Part shown: one piece after another, positions 11,268-23,004 of the stretch | Position numbering within the stretch: position 1 is the stretch's first letter | Layout: each line of letters starts with the position of its first letter | Assembly (NCBI GenBank): GCA_020746875.1 | Contig: JAGTJL010000031.1 | Span: 186,001 to 250,000, forward strand | From: Rhexocercosporidium sp. MPI-PUGE-AT-0058 | Taxonomy: Eukaryota > Ascomycota > Leotiomycetes > Helotiales | Reading direction: 5' to 3' | DNA length: 64,000 nucleotides | Translations under genes and position numbers: made by a program | The notes under the pieces: model-generated | Databases searched by the model: none | What the model was told of the DNA's origin: nothing | What the model saw: the letters and a program-made list of their open reading frames with translations, nothing else

Positions 11268-12132
11268 TTAAACCTCGTGCTCAACGTCCGCAACTCGAGG
11301 GATTTTGTGCATCTTTGCCCCTCCATATTTGCCCACCATCTCAATCTGGGTCTGTTAGATGGGATACCGATGTCGATTTGAGACTTACGCATTGCTGTAC
11401 GTTTTCAACATCCTCCATGCTGACACCGACCCTTCTGGTACCCCGCAGATGCCAAGCCGTCTCTAAGGGAAGATTTTGTATCATAATTCCTGCCAATGTG
11501 ACCAACTCAGTCTCAACAGGTTCTAGGATGGTGTGGTCGGACAGGTAGAAGCCATAGGTGATCTGGCGGGAGATGAATTCGAAGTCCTTATGTGCAGCGA
11601 ATAGAGTCGTAGGTGTTGACAGGTTGGCCTGGTATAAGGTATTGAGCCAATTGTTTCCTCTCTCCAGAGTTTTTGGTCCCGCCTGCCAGCTCTCTCTGTT
11701 GTGGAATTAGTCCCCGTTCTTGAATGTGTTTTGTAGTCGTACCTCGAGAAGGAATAATCCTTATCCTCCGGTCGTTCAATCTTCGCAATCGAAAACAATG
11801 CCTCCAAAGGCTTGCAGACCCCCTGTATAGAGACGTTCTTGACTAGAGCTTCTCGCAGACGTCGTACAAGCGCCTGGCGGGATCCGGGCGTGGAGAATTG
11901 AGGTTTGTCGATGAGATATGTATAGAGGTGTACGGCATGTTCGGGTTCAACTCCAACGAGTGCAGATAGCTGGCAGATTTCAGTCACCACAGGCTTATGG
12001 AGCCCGCATCTACCAACTCACAGTGACCAGGTACCATGCCTCTCCTCCAATTGTCTTGTGTGGGAACTTCTTCTCGATGGCCTCGAATAGAGTCATGGCC
12101 TCCTCCTTTGTGGGTTCGTGAAGGGTCGACAT
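11268..12132 (-). CDS. AhpD-like / carboxymuconolactone decarboxylase-family protein
   Basis: Four minus-strand exons keep one frame of about 240 residues: 12132-12022, 11969-11743, 11695-11389 and 11345-11268. Introns are 52, 47 and 43 nt; the last has CTAAC just before the acceptor ACCCAG. Exon 1 reads MSTLHEPTKEEAMTLFEAIE. Exon 2 carries LSALVGVEPEHAVHLYTYL and ends within KDYSFSR, and exon 3 continues ESWQAGPKTLERG, HKDFEFISRQITYGFYLSD and ETAWHLRGTRRVGVSMEDV. The protein ends KIPRVADVEHEV. This is the fungal AhpD-like/CMD-fold family, all-alpha proteins related to peroxidase-activity and decarboxylase proteins; no CxxC redox motif is evident, so the activity is unknown. It is divergent from the Ybp-family gene, with 607 bases between the start codons, and an antioxidant link between the two would be inference only. 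Confidence 0.8.
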
Positions 12133-12739
12133 TGTTCGTGGTGAGTTCCAAGATGATCGAGAGAAAAGCTTCGTGATAGTTCGTAAGGTACGGAGTGGTT
12201 GAAGGGAGCGATGCGGATGTGCTGAAGGAACTGGTGAGGGATGATGGTCTTGGTCATCAGCAAAAGTCTGAAGATTTGGGCATGGCCTGACTCACTGGTA
12301 TGGAAAGAAGAGAACACCGGCAATGACAGCTTTTTCCAGCGTGTAATTCTCGCTGGAAGGGAAAGATGTCTTTGATTCATCGGAGGACGCATCAAAGACT
12401 ACAGCAAACAAGAATAGATACCACGTTGATTGAATCACTTGATCGGCATTTGAAATAGGAAAGGTGTCACAGTGGGGAGAGCGCGTTAAAGAAGTATAAA
12501 AAGAGTGAAGGAAAAACTACTTGCCGCGTCAGAATGATTGACCACAAACTGTTTCTTACTGTAATACCTAGTAGGTACCATGATAGAAAATATTCAGGAA
12601 CCGGCAATGATCAAAGTAAACAAAGTCGGCCTCCACGTGATTCTCAGCCTCGCGCTAATCGCGGGGTTGCAACCTCCATGTGAGATCTAACAACTTCTAA
12701 CTTCAGCCTCAACATTTTCCACGTCACAAACCCATCACA
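12133..12739. promoter_or_regulatory. Bidirectional promoter region between the CMD-like and Ybp-family genes
   Basis: The two neighbouring genes diverge from this 607-base interval. I recognise no specific operator. Frames within it lack family similarity. Confidence 0.45.
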
Positions 12740-14681
12740 ATGGCGGACTACACAATCAAAGCTATTACGGAGAGTCTGCCACCGGTGACAGACCCCATCA
12801 CATACCTGACCATACTTGAAACCCACATGTCCCCAGAGATCCTGCCAACTTTGAATGATATCCTCCAAGATGGCCAATTATCGCAGAGCATAGGCTGGGA
12901 TTTGATCCATCTCCTCCTGCCCATGCCAGGCTCGCAGAAATGCCTTGATACGATTGCTCGGCTTGGGAATCCACGAGAGGTTGTTTTGAAGGTCACAGAG
13001 TCTATGCAGCTGTTGGATCTCGAGGAGGAGAAGGGGGACGATGGGAGTGGGGAGGAAAAAGAGGGCAACGAAGCTGGAGCAGAGCCTTCTTCGACGGACA
13101 AGTTCTGCACACTGGTCAGTCTTCTCGCCATACTACATCCTCGAATCAAGACGAAAAACCCTTCTCGATTCCTCTCATCGTCTCTCATGGCGATTCTCTC
13201 CTCTTTTCGCCCTTCGAACGAGGCTACACTTGCAGTCATCTCCTTCGTACATACAGTATCGGGGAAGAAGCGCCCTTCTCTACCAGGCAGAAAGTCAAGT
13301 TTAAACATACCGACTGCTGCAAACACGTCTACTGGTCCCTCAGCACCCGATCCAGAAGCACAAGATGAAGACCCGGCAGAAGCAGCGATTCAACAAAAAC
13401 TCCTCCAATCGTTCGTCACACATGTCTTAGAGGAATATATCAACCAAAATTGTCTGGAATGGGCTGCCAGATTACAGGAACAATTTACACCTGGCATGGT
13501 AGTTCCCGTTAGAAAGAGTTTGGCGGAGACCTACCAGGATGAGCCAATACTTGTAACAAGAACGACCATCGTGGGGCAACTAGTCGTAAGTGATGTCGGC
13601 AGGGACTTATGGCCTAGAGAAACTTGTCTTGCATTTTATTCCTCCAGGCCATGTTTCCCAGCTGCACCGACCCCTTTTTGAATACCGGTCATTTAACATG
13701 TCTTAGGCTCTGTCCCGTGATTTAGGTTTATCCGACTTCACAACCCTCTTTGACGCCATTTATAGAACCGATTCTCATCCTGCCGAGTATGAGACTGAAT
13801 ACCCATCCTCTCCTGGCGATATACCACTTTCTCAAGCCGGTTCCCTCTTCCTCATAACCTCCTTCGTCTTCTCCTCCATTCTGTCCGAATCGAAGATCTC
13901 ACAACCTACGCTGGCCATCTTTCCCGATCATGCGAAGCTCATTCAACATTTCATTGGCACCAGTGGACCAACCAGTATTGGTAATGAAGAGACTGGAGTT
14001 ATCGATGCTGTTTTGGCTTTGGGTCTCTGGTTAGAAAACAACAATAATTTTGTCGCGGGACCTCTCGAGGATGAGGACTTCCTCCAGCATCTTCAGTCCA
14101 TCTCGTTACTGTCTGCCAATACACCTTCTCCGACCTTACGTTATGCAGCTCATGTTCTCACATCAGCCATCTTACATGCTCATCCAGTTGATCGGATAAG
14201 GTTGACTTTCATCTCAGATACGTTAGAGCACTGCCCATACGAGTCCCTAAAAGGATCCGCAGTCTCTTGGTTGAAGGACGAGATCATCACCGCTCACAGC
14301 CGAAAATCCGAGAACCTATTTGCGTCTACGGTTGCGCTCGCTGCAGCTCAACCATACTTGTTCCCCGATACGTCTCCACTGGCTGATGCATCAGACGAAG
14401 AATTACTTCAAGAACTCGAGCAATCATTTCCCTTTCATATGGCCGTTGTGAACTTCCTGTATTTCATTGGCGGCAGGACATATTCTCATCTTGTCCCGGC
14501 CGGCATGATGGGTGTTGTCGAAGAGATTTATTTGGGGCCTCTGAGGACTGCTCAAGAGAAAGGGTTGAAGATCTTGAATCCAAGTCCGGAGAGCTTGGCA
14601 CATGTAGGAGGATCAAAGATGGACTTGCAGCTCCTGGGAGACCGAATTGCCTTGTGCTCGACGCAGATTGAAGAGACATGA
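12740..14681 (+). CDS. Ybp1/Ybp2-family protein (DUF1760)
   Basis: Two exons, 12740-13585 and 13707-14681, encode about 606 residues. The 121-nt intron (GTAAGT...TTAG) is placed by frame: exon 1 ends TTIVGQLV and exon 2 resumes ALSRDLGLSDFTTLFDAIY. The N-terminus MADYTIKAITESLPPVTD, the block ETHMSPEILPTLNDILQD and the helix-rich body fit the fungal DUF1760/Kinetochor_Ybp2 family. In yeast, Ybp1 helps oxidative activation of the transcription factor Yap1 and Ybp2 acts at the kinetochore; which role applies here is unknown. An acidic, low-complexity insert (EEEKGDDGSGEEKEGNEAG) lies near residue 95. Another CAG acceptor inside the intron leads quickly to a stop, so I prefer the later one. No signal peptide or membrane segment is present, so a cytosolic or nuclear location is expected. 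Confidence 0.83.
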
Positions 14682-14936
14682 ATGAAACGATTGACATGTT
14701 ATGTATGATACCCATGAATTGTTTAACAGCGCATTTTTGTTTCGGTTTGTGTTGGCACATATGACTGTGATTGTCGTGCCATGAGAACATCTCAAGAATT
14801 TTGTTGCTAATCAGTTGAGGAATTTTCTCTTCGGGATGTGTTTCCCTCTTCCTTGTTTCCAGGACATACATATCCCACTCTCAAAAACCAGTTCCTGTGG
14901 ATAGAAAGGTAGGCGACGCCTCTTGCCAACAAAAAT

Positions 14937-15569
14937 ATGAACTTCTTTCCCGTCATTGTACCAGACGTCCGCTGCTATTTGCCCGATGTGCAAAATTTGC
15001 CTTCGCAAACAAAGTGCTCGCCATCTCCTCCAACAGAACCTCCGTCCGACTCCATTGAATCTTCTTTCTGGGAACATCTCAACTCCCTCGACCTGATCCA
15101 CCTACGCCGAGATCTTTCCGACCTGTTCACCACATCCGAACTCACCAAATCCTGCTTCGGCCCAGCAGCGTTCTGCCTCATAAACACTGTCCTCCCATCC
15201 ATCTTCTCCTCGACATACACCAACATCACACACGCCCCTCTTCCACCACCTGAGCTCATGTAGCCTATCCAACGCCTCCTCCATCTTTATGGCCACCCCG
15301 TCTTAGACGCAAATCCTGATTCTATCCTCCTTTATGACTCACTGGTTCGACCATCTCTGTCCTGTAGTTTATGTAAGAGCCATGCGGAGTTAATGAGGGT
15401 AACTGAGCTGAAGGCCATTCCCGTCAATTGGGAGCTTGGTGACCAAGATTTTTCTACGGGATGGCTGTTTGTCGATGATGATGGGGAGGTTGATGTCCTG
15501 GAGCTGGGGAGGACGTATCCTGACTGGTCATTTGAGGGGAGTGAGTTGAGTTTCGGTGGGCTACAATGA
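14937..15569 (+). pseudogene. Uncharacterised gene interrupted by one TAG
   Basis: One frame runs from ATG 14937 (MNFFPVIVPDVRCYLPD) to TGA 15567-15569, interrupted only by TAG at 15261-15263, giving 108 codons before and 101 after. Both halves read like one protein: SSFWEHLNSLDLIHLRRDL and CFGPAAFCLINTVLPSIF before the stop, IQRLLHLYGHPVLDANPDS and LKAIPVNWELGD after it. An intron using the overlapping GTAGCC donor would remove the conserved-looking IQRLLHLYGHP and shift the frame, so I reject it. A CAG-to-TAG (Gln) change is the simplest explanation. I do not recognise the family. The opposite strand also has an 94-codon frame, which I regard as a shadow. Confidence 0.55.
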
Positions 15570-16319
15570 ATTAAGGAGAGAACAGATGATCATAAGGATG
15601 AGAAGATGGCGAATACGCTTGAGTATTAAAAATGAGAAACATGAACTAAATGGTCTTGATATTGAGGTGTAGTTAAGGCGTTCCGAACGGGGAGCTACAA
15701 GGGCTGAAAGACGGGGGGAAACAATAGCGAGATCAATGATCCTTAGATAGAAGTATAAAATCAGGCTACATAACTGCATAGTTCTCAAACAAGTGTCCTT
15801 TCAGGGCCGGACTAGAAAATTTCAGAGACATCTCGGGTCCTCACTGCTTGGCTCCTTCCGAAGTTCTGAGGTTTTGGACTCTTTGTACGAAAATCAAGCA
15901 TTGAAAACACTGCTATCTCTCAGTACTTGCGAACCATGTGCTTGACTTCTCGCTAGAGTGTTTCTTAGATACTACTTCCTTCATCCCTCAGGATGTCTAT
16001 CCTTATTTCCGTGCATCTTCCCAGCCTGTTGTAGGCCCTGGCTCTGAGGTTTAGTGACCTCGCTGGAAGGACAAGCGTTGTGCTCGAAATTCGGGGCTGC
16101 TCCCTGTCGATTGCCCCGCGCGTAGCTTACTAAGCAGTCAAAGTTCAGTTGAAGTAGCTGTCTTGCTTCTCAATATGAATCTCACTCGAACCCCACCTCA
16201 TACATCCACTAACACTACGAAGGCTCGCTCCAAAGACTGGTCTCTTACTCATGACGTCTAGCGAGGGAAGCACTCGGATACAGTTAACACTCTAGTGTTC
16301 TCGCTCGCCAACATGAGAA
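15570..16319. other. Intergenic region upstream of the HET gene
   Basis: Promoter and leader DNA for the gene at 16320. No coding frame or repeat was recognised. Confidence 0.5.
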
Positions 16320-18098
16320 ATGGCGGAGGAATCTCGCTTCCAAACATCTGCAGCTGGGAGGGTGAAAGGCAGAAGAAGAAATTGGATAAGAAACTTACGC
16401 TCTTCGAGAAGGAAGTTGAATGGTGCAACTGAAACTTTGGTCATCGCGAATGAAGAGGATACTCCTTCCGAGGAGAAGCGCCAGTTTCAGGAGGAACTCA
16501 AGATCCGGCTGGTCCATCTCCAACCTCGCAGCATATCAGGAGATACAATTCAATGCAAACTTACTAGTCAAACTCTGATCGCCGACACCTATGAAGCGTT
16601 GTCTTACGAGTGGGGTCCTATTTTCCCAGAGCTGTTCGTCGACATGGACGGAGTTGAATTTCCGGTCCGCGAGAATCTCTGGTGGGCTTTGTGGCATCTA
16701 CGACTTGAAGACCGACCGAGAACACTGTGGATAGATGCTCTGTGTATCAATCAGAAGGATACTGAAGAGAGAAACTACCAGGTCTCACGGATGGATTACA
16801 TATACCATTCGGCCAGCCAATGCATTGCGTGGGTGGGGAAAGAAGAAATTGGGCCGGGGTTGGAGATTGACGATTGCAAGCTGGCAATCGAATTCCTTGA
16901 CAGGATCAACTCCCACGATGCCGAAGCGAGCTCTTCCATTGCACTATCAACACAGGCCGAGATGGAACTTAATAGCCTTGAGCTTCTCTGTTACCGCAGA
17001 TACTGGACGCGTCTTTGGATCATCCAAGAGGTACTACTCTCCAAGTCTGTTCGAATACAGTGCGGGCCAAAATCAATACCCTGGACCGCTCTGACCTTCC
17101 TATTTGACAATTTGAAAGCTCGCGTTCATGCCTCCTACCAATTTTCTATCTCCTATTCTCCCCCATTCCGACTCAGTCGGGCATGGTCACTCACTGTTGA
17201 AAGGGGGATCGGGGGCAGCCCGCCAGCCCTAGCAGATCTAGTCATTCTCTTCAAAGATTCTCAATGTGAGGATCCTCGAGACACCATTTTCGGCCTTCTA
17301 GGCTTGACACAAAATTGCTGCCGTGACGAGGTTCCTGCCGACTATTCCACAACGCCTGAGAATCTCTGCGTTACACTTCTTCTGCACCACATGGCTTATC
17401 ATCTGAACCTTGAAGATCCTTCTCCAGACACCACTGCTGATATCAGGGACATATGTCTCACAGTGACGTCCAATCCGAAGGTTACCCAAGACCTTCAGGA
17501 TTCAATTGCCTCACTTTCCATAAGAGCTCGTCATGCAACACCGCCAGCTTTCGCCGAATTTCAAGCACAACGGGGTCAGGTGATATTGACATTGTCCGCC
17601 ATTGATTTACGGAATACTATGCGAAGATCTAAATGTTCAGACACTAAGACCCATAGACGTTCTCTTGCGGACAAAACTTCATATTTCTCTCGAGTGCGTC
17701 AACTTGATACTCAGCTCTTGGATCTACGAGCCATAGTGGTAGAAAGTCTTCAGAAACGGTTCGAATCTTCGGTTGCAGAACCCTTCACCAATGATCCGAA
17801 ATGGAAACGACAGAGAGATTCTTTGAAAAACATCGATATTGCTATCCCCCCTCAAGCTCGTCTCACTCATATATTCTTGACTGATACGGGGTACTCGGGC
17901 ATTACGACGGCTGATACAAAACTCGGGGATGCTGGATCAAGTAACCATGAGTATGATTTCAAAGTCACCTTCGAAAGGGAGATCCTACGAGGAGGTACAG
18001 GTTTCTTCAGACCCTACAAGTCGCGGCCACGGCATACCTACGGAATTTGTCTAGATTCGGATACTACATTACATGAGCTTCTAAACTGGGTACAATAA
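16320..18098 (+). CDS. HET-domain protein (heterokaryon incompatibility type)
   Basis: A single uninterrupted frame of 592 codons. The HET domain (about residues 90-240) shows its three conserved blocks: YEALSYEWGP at 91-100, LWIDALCINQKDTEERNYQV at about 136-155 followed by IYHSASQCIAWVG, and RYWTRLWIIQEVLLSKSV. A later DPRDTIFGLLGL matches the region following the domain in many HET proteins. The N-terminal 55 residues are basic (RVKGRRRNWIRNLRSSRRK), perhaps a nuclear localisation signal. HET proteins trigger programmed cell death after recognition of non-self, usually through a partner. No STAND/NACHT partner lies nearby. The C-terminal third has no domain that I recognise. There are no introns, and the gene appears intact, unlike the HET copy at 38.5 kb. 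Confidence 0.9.
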   Translation: MAEESRFQTSAAGRVKGRRRNWIRNLRSSRRKLNGATETLVIANEEDTPSEEKRQFQEELKIRLVHLQPRSISGDTIQCKLTSQTLIADTYEALSYEWGPIFPELFVDMDGVEFPVRENLWWALWHLRLEDRPRTLWIDALCINQKDTEERNYQVSRMDYIYHSASQCIAWVGKEEIGPGLEIDDCKLAIEFLDRINSHDAEASSSIALSTQAEMELNSLELLCYRRYWTRLWIIQEVLLSKSVRIQCGPKSIPWTALTFLFDNLKARVHASYQFSISYSPPFRLSRAWSLTVERGIGGSPPALADLVILFKDSQCEDPRDTIFGLLGLTQNCCRDEVPADYSTTPENLCVTLLLHHMAYHLNLEDPSPDTTADIRDICLTVTSNPKVTQDLQDSIASLSIRARHATPPAFAEFQAQRGQVILTLSAIDLRNTMRRSKCSDTKTHRRSLADKTSYFSRVRQLDTQLLDLRAIVVESLQKRFESSVAEPFTNDPKWKRQRDSLKNIDIAIPPQARLTHIFLTDTGYSGITTADTKLGDAGSSNHEYDFKVTFEREILRGGTGFFRPYKSRPRHTYGICLDSDTTLHELLNWVQ

Positions 18099-18297
18099 AT
18101 GAGCGCACTTTTGTCGCTTGTAGAAGCAGTGTGTCAGCGAAGCGAGCATGTTCACTGTCCTCGAATTCACTTGAAAAGACCAAATTCCAACGCAGCAAGA
18201 TCTTTCACATCAAACGCCGAATCCTTTGGCACTATTTATACTCTACGTCTACTGTCCTTCTGATTTTTTCTTTCTTTTCATCGCCACGACACCCAAG

Positions 18298-19459
18298 ATG
18301 GGTGCCAAAAGGACATTCAAAGAGTAAGAAAATGTTCCTGGCTTTCCTCTCCCATTACTAACACAAACAGACCCCCAAGGGCAGACGCAACCAAGAGCCA
18401 TCACAGCTTCCAACGCTAGACAACGATGGGCTTTCTTCTGATAGAGATGCGCCGAAGAAGCCTACAACTTTCGACTTCAATACTACTGATGGCTCACAGC
18501 GTACAGGCGACGGTATTCCAACGAACAGAACTAAACTAGGAAGACTCAGCAATAGACGCGCAGAAACATCGACCAGAGATGTCCTATCTACTCGTCGTTA
18601 AAACCCGAAAGCCCCTGTGCTACCCACCGTGAGAAGAAGTGGCAGATATACAAGACCCTCGGTAAAGAGCATGCCGCCTAGTCCTAGTCCCACTCAAATT
18701 GGTCTGTCACAATACAATATTGCATTATCTTCTCCTTACCGACAAACCATCTAAGCTCCGAACTACGCACGTGGTCCTTTTGGTCCCTCTGTTCATGGGA
18801 GTCTTTTACGCGGTCCAAGCATGCTTGATATCAAGGCTAGCCATGCTAATATTCCGCCAAATTCCTTCAATGGAAGCCCAAATGGTCCTAGATACAAACA
18901 GAATCCATATTTGTCTCCTCCTACTGGTCAATACTCGCAACAGACCCTCGAATCCTAACACCAGTCCAACAATCTCTACACCTCAAACCCAGTCCCCACC
19001 TCTCAAACCACATCTTCTCCCTGTGCCCCATCGCCTGCTTCTCCACAAACACCCCAGACTATCCTGACCGCGCGACCAATTCCTCCACCTGGTTACATGT
19101 TTGCCAGCCCAGAACACCTTCGTTCAGCAGTCACCACTGATCCCAAAGGCATGTTCAGGTATGTTAAGAAGCCGAACAAAGAAAAAGTTGAGATTCAGTA
19201 GAAACTTGGTAAGGCTAGGCAGGACTACCAGTCGGAACGAAGCCGCATGCAGGATATAACACGTCTCAACGACGCTTTCAGCAGATTGCAGGGAATAGTC
19301 AACGCACTTCAGCCTCGACTCAGCAGCGAAGCTGCAACCGCTCAAGGCTTGCATGGTGCTGTGCCAATGGGAAGTGGTCAGGATAAACAGAATGCTAGTC
19401 GCGCGGATGGGATGGAAGCTAAGGATGAAGGGGACCCTTTTGCGCCCCTTGTATATTAG
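18298..19459 (+). pseudogene. Ser/Pro-rich gene with four in-frame stops and no other damage
   Basis: From 18371 to TAG 19457-19459 one frame reads as a continuous low-complexity, Ser/Pro/Gln-rich protein ending KDEGDPFAPLVY, broken by four stop codons: TAA 18599, TAA 18752, TAA 18956 and TAG 19199. Protein-like text continues straight through each one (for example LSSPYRQTI before and APNYARGPFGPS after). Three of the four sit where Gln (CAA/CAG) would fit. A probable first exon starts at ATG 18298 (MGAKRTFK) with a GTAAGA donor at 18324, CTAAC branch site and ACAG acceptor at 18370, though its phase does not match the long frame, so a further lesion or another start is likely. A helical segment, MQDITRLNDAFSRLQGIVNAL, lies near the C-terminus. 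The family is unknown to me. Confidence 0.6.
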
Positions 19460-19684
19460 AATCGTGGTACAAAATTGAATGGCGGACTTTTTTTTCTTGT
19501 TCTCTTAGCTGATCTTTTAGGGGGATCAAGTTGCTCCTCAAGCAAGTTCTTGCTGACTTTGAGACGCCAAAAATTTGAAATTGATTGAAGTGTCCTCATA
19601 GATAGGTATAGGTCTCGCGATTTTCGCTCTCCATCCTCCAGATTCCTTTCGGAGCTCGGTAGGTCTTTCAGCTCAAGAAAAGTA

Positions 19685-20728
19685 TCAAGTCTCCAAGAGA
19701 TTCTCCCATTGCTCCACCACCCTCACACATGGAAGCTTCCAATCCATCCACCTTTCGGCCTTGACTCTCTCCAATTCTCTGCGAATCACCTCCTCAACCC
19801 TCCATTTTAAATCCTCCATATCTCCCGTTCCCTGAATACTTAACCCCAACTCCCAAGCCCTCTGGTTATACCTACCCACATTGTCCGCCGCATCAGAGTA
19901 TCTGTGCTCAAAACCATTGTAGTTATTGAACATAGGCAACACAACGAGAAGCTGTTCCAAACTTTCAAACCTCATCAATACAGCCACAAAATTCTCCACC
20001 GCCCCAATCGTCTCCACAGCAATCCTCCTCAGACACTTCGCCGCCGCTGGTTGAAATTTCACGAATGCTTCCAGGGAGAGACAGGTTTGCATTTTGCTAC
20101 TCAACCCCATCTTGAAGAATATCATGTCTTGTCGCGGATTGAATTTTACCTCTACCAGTTTCCGATCACATCTCATAAGCAACATCCTCTTATACCTACG
20201 ATTGTAAATCTCAAATGTGGATTTACAGACATATGGAGCTGATTCCAGTGACGGCAATGGCCTCGTATGTACTTCTCCATCCAGTGGCCCACTTGAAGGT
20301 CGAAGGTATCGTACGAGTGCACATGCGGATGTTTGTGTGCGCGGCGAAATTTGCACGGGGACACCTGTAGCCAAGTAGCTGGATGGTATACTATGCGCGG
20401 GGACACCATGTACAGACGAAGGGCTGGATGGTATCATATATGCTGGCAGACCGCCTAGACTTGTGTGAATGAATGGTGCCACATACACGGGTATGACTCG
20501 TCGCTCGGAAAATATCATTTCCCAAATGTAGAGTTGAAGCTCGGTGGGTAGCAGAGGGAAGAGCGTGAAAGTCATCGGTTGGATGCTGGATGAAGATGAG
20601 GTTTCATTTAGAGACAGGGAAGCTGAACTGATTTGTGTGGTGCGCACGTATGCGAATGGGTTGTGCCCCGATGAAGCAACGCGAATAACTGGCCTAGAAC
20701 TTGTGTGGTTGAAGAGAGGGAACGACAT
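19685..20728 (-). CDS. 2EXR-domain protein
   Basis: A single-exon frame of 347 codons. FTLFPLLPTELQLYIWEMIF (about residues 53-72), followed by SERRVIPVYV, is the diagnostic 2EXR motif, an F-box-like N-terminal module found in large fungal families of unknown function. Between residues about 85 and 130 a degenerate repeat of 'GxPAxxIPSS' type occurs (LPAYMIPSS, VPAHSIPSS, VPVQISP). The C-terminal part (LRRIAVETIGAVENFVAVL, FESLEQLLVVLPMFNNYNG) fits the usual body of the family. No signal peptide. The gene looks intact and is convergent with the upstream pseudogene. Confidence 0.8.
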   Translation of the reverse strand: MSFPLFNHTSSRPVIRVASSGHNPFAYVRTTQISSASLSLNETSSSSSIQPMTFTLFPLLPTELQLYIWEMIFSERRVIPVYVAPFIHTSLGGLPAYMIPSSPSSVHGVPAHSIPSSYLATGVPVQISPRTQTSACALVRYLRPSSGPLDGEVHTRPLPSLESAPYVCKSTFEIYNRRYKRMLLMRCDRKLVEVKFNPRQDMIFFKMGLSSKMQTCLSLEAFVKFQPAAAKCLRRIAVETIGAVENFVAVLMRFESLEQLLVVLPMFNNYNGFEHRYSDAADNVGRYNQRAWELGLSIQGTGDMEDLKWRVEEVIRRELERVKAERWMDWKLPCVRVVEQWENLLET

Positions 20729-23004
20729 TCCGAGAAGTCCGGCTTTGATACATTTAAGGTTTCCGGTTATGTCCGCAATCTAGATCGCGGACTGATCTCC
20801 AAATCGTTAGAATGGTTTAAACGATAGCTCCAGCTCCAATCCGAGTGTTTTTGGGACGAAGATTTGTAGGTTTCGTAGGCACGAGGTTGTGAAGGTGCGG
20901 AGTGTTCGTTGGGGCTGGAATGGGACACTAGCTAAGGCGATGTATAATAAAACGAAGAGAATATTGAGTTAAATGCCGGTGATCTGTTCTATTCAGTAGC
21001 TATATATCGACTCATTTATGATAACGTTCTCTTGTTGGGCTGAGGATGTTCAAAGCTGCGCCGCTGCCTTGCTGCCCAAGTGGTGCCCGACTTATAAGCA
21101 TCACGTGTCGATTGTAATTCAACGCAGCCTCATTCTCTTCCATCCCAAGTGCAGAAAACCATGTAGCTCAGTTACGAAACTTGGATTTGTACTTTCCTTT
21201 GTTACATATCCATCCTCGGGTGCGGAATCCAAAATCAAACATTCCAACTCAGCGAGTCATGCCCTCGCAATTCTCGATAACCCCAATGTGTCATGCTCTG
21301 GCCCAGTATTCAATTGATGACAGTGCTTACTTTCTAGAAAGACAAATGGAGATTGTCTCTTACCTCTAGTATTTTTCCTCCGGGGAACACCCACGCGATT
21401 TAAAACCTGAATTCAATAGTTACGCTTCCTCCCTCAATCCCATTGACAATAGTCTTGCAAGTCAAGTTGTCCCCTTATTTCCCAAAATGATACGCACCTC
21501 GATCTGGAAGAAATGATAAAATTTCATCAATGGAGTGTCATACTTGACCCCCGCCGCCTTCTCAAAAATGTTCCAAGTTGGGAAGCTGTGCACCGATTCG
21601 ACCGGTCTTTGTGACGGTTTAAACTTGTCATTTATCTTGGAAGCCTGGTGGCCGCTTGAGGTAAATAACAACTTACGTGGTCCATCATCTCGCTCTCTCG
21701 AGACGTTAGAAGCGGATGAATTAAACTCCGTGTAGACTGAGCTCTTTCTTCAGGAGTATATTCTGCCGGTATCTCGTAGTTTCTGAAATCCCCAAACGCA
21801 ATATTTTCGCCCTTTGATTAAAACAAGTCACAACTGTTAGGAAACCAGACTTGATTTAAATGGAGCCGAGGTTTAATTTTGTCACTGACCAGTGTCCCCT
21901 GCCTGAATAGTACTTGCGACCCTCTAAATTACTAAAAAAAACTCGTGTTTTTTATTGTCGATGTCCGTCGGGATACCTTGCTGACACGACCGCAACAACC
22001 TTCGCAGAGAGAAAGCTCAAATGACAATACATTAATCAAGAGCCTAAAGATCCCTTACTCGGATCGAATGGCCTACGAAAGCGGGAAGAGATGTTTGCCA
22101 ATAAACAGGAGGATTTGGATCCTTCGACAACAGAAAGAAACGCGAAAACCAGAACCCTGTGGATTGAAAATCTTTGCGGATTCGCGAACAAAATTTGATC
22201 TGATTAATGAAGCAGATTCTCGTTAGTGGCAAGCCCGCGATGCCGATACAGTGGTTAGAGACTTTCACATTCTCAGTCAAACTTTTATGTCCTTAGGCCA
22301 GACATTTCGAAGCAAGGAGTTGAATCTCTGGAAAGAGCCTTTGTCTGATGAGAGCAAACAGCTATCAACTCCACCTCCCTTCTGTCGAAGACAATCTAAG
22401 CGAGGTGAAACAAAAAACCTTTGCCATTACCGAGAAAAGGTTCAGAATGTTACCAATAACTCGCCGTTGCTTTCGTCGAGCGCCAGCCAGGTCTTTGATG
22501 AATCGAGTATCAACTGAAAATTGCATAACTTAGGTGATCAGAATCTGCCGCTAGGCTTGCTGGTTGAATGCATCGCTCTGTACTGAAAGGATAGTTTAAA
22601 CTGTATCCCTCTGGACGAGATGCGAAGGCGGAAAATCACGTTCGATGTTGGAGCGGATATCAAGAAGCCAAGATGAAACCTTTCTGGCAGACATTGGCAG
22701 GCAACTTCCTGGCATGTGTCAAGAAGGAAATTGAAGTGGTGGTAGGATGTCCCCAGACTGAAGGGTTTGGAATAATGTTGGGGATGGTTACTAGGAGCCT
22801 GACGGGCTGTAGCCGCCTGCTGCTGTATTTTACTGACGAGCATACACCAGCTGAGGAGTAATTCCTATAGAAAACTCCAAAAAATTGTCGCTGTGTTAAA
22901 GGAAGTTGTACTTAAGTTTCACAATGAACGATCGAGTAGTATGTACAAATGATCAAAGAACGTCGCGCAGAGTTTGAGCCTCCTCAATGCGCTTCACCCG
23001 CCTA
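20729..23004. other. Long intergenic region, no supported gene
   Basis: About 2.3 kb without a frame above 101 codons that resembles a protein family. Base composition is mildly AT-rich and many short frames overlap on both strands. It may hold decayed sequence, but I recognise none of it. Confidence 0.5.

Noticed and set aside
12748..13326. 192-codon frame antisense to the Ybp-family gene
   Set aside because: It lies wholly opposite a well-supported coding exon and shows no family motif; its length follows from the codon bias of the sense strand.
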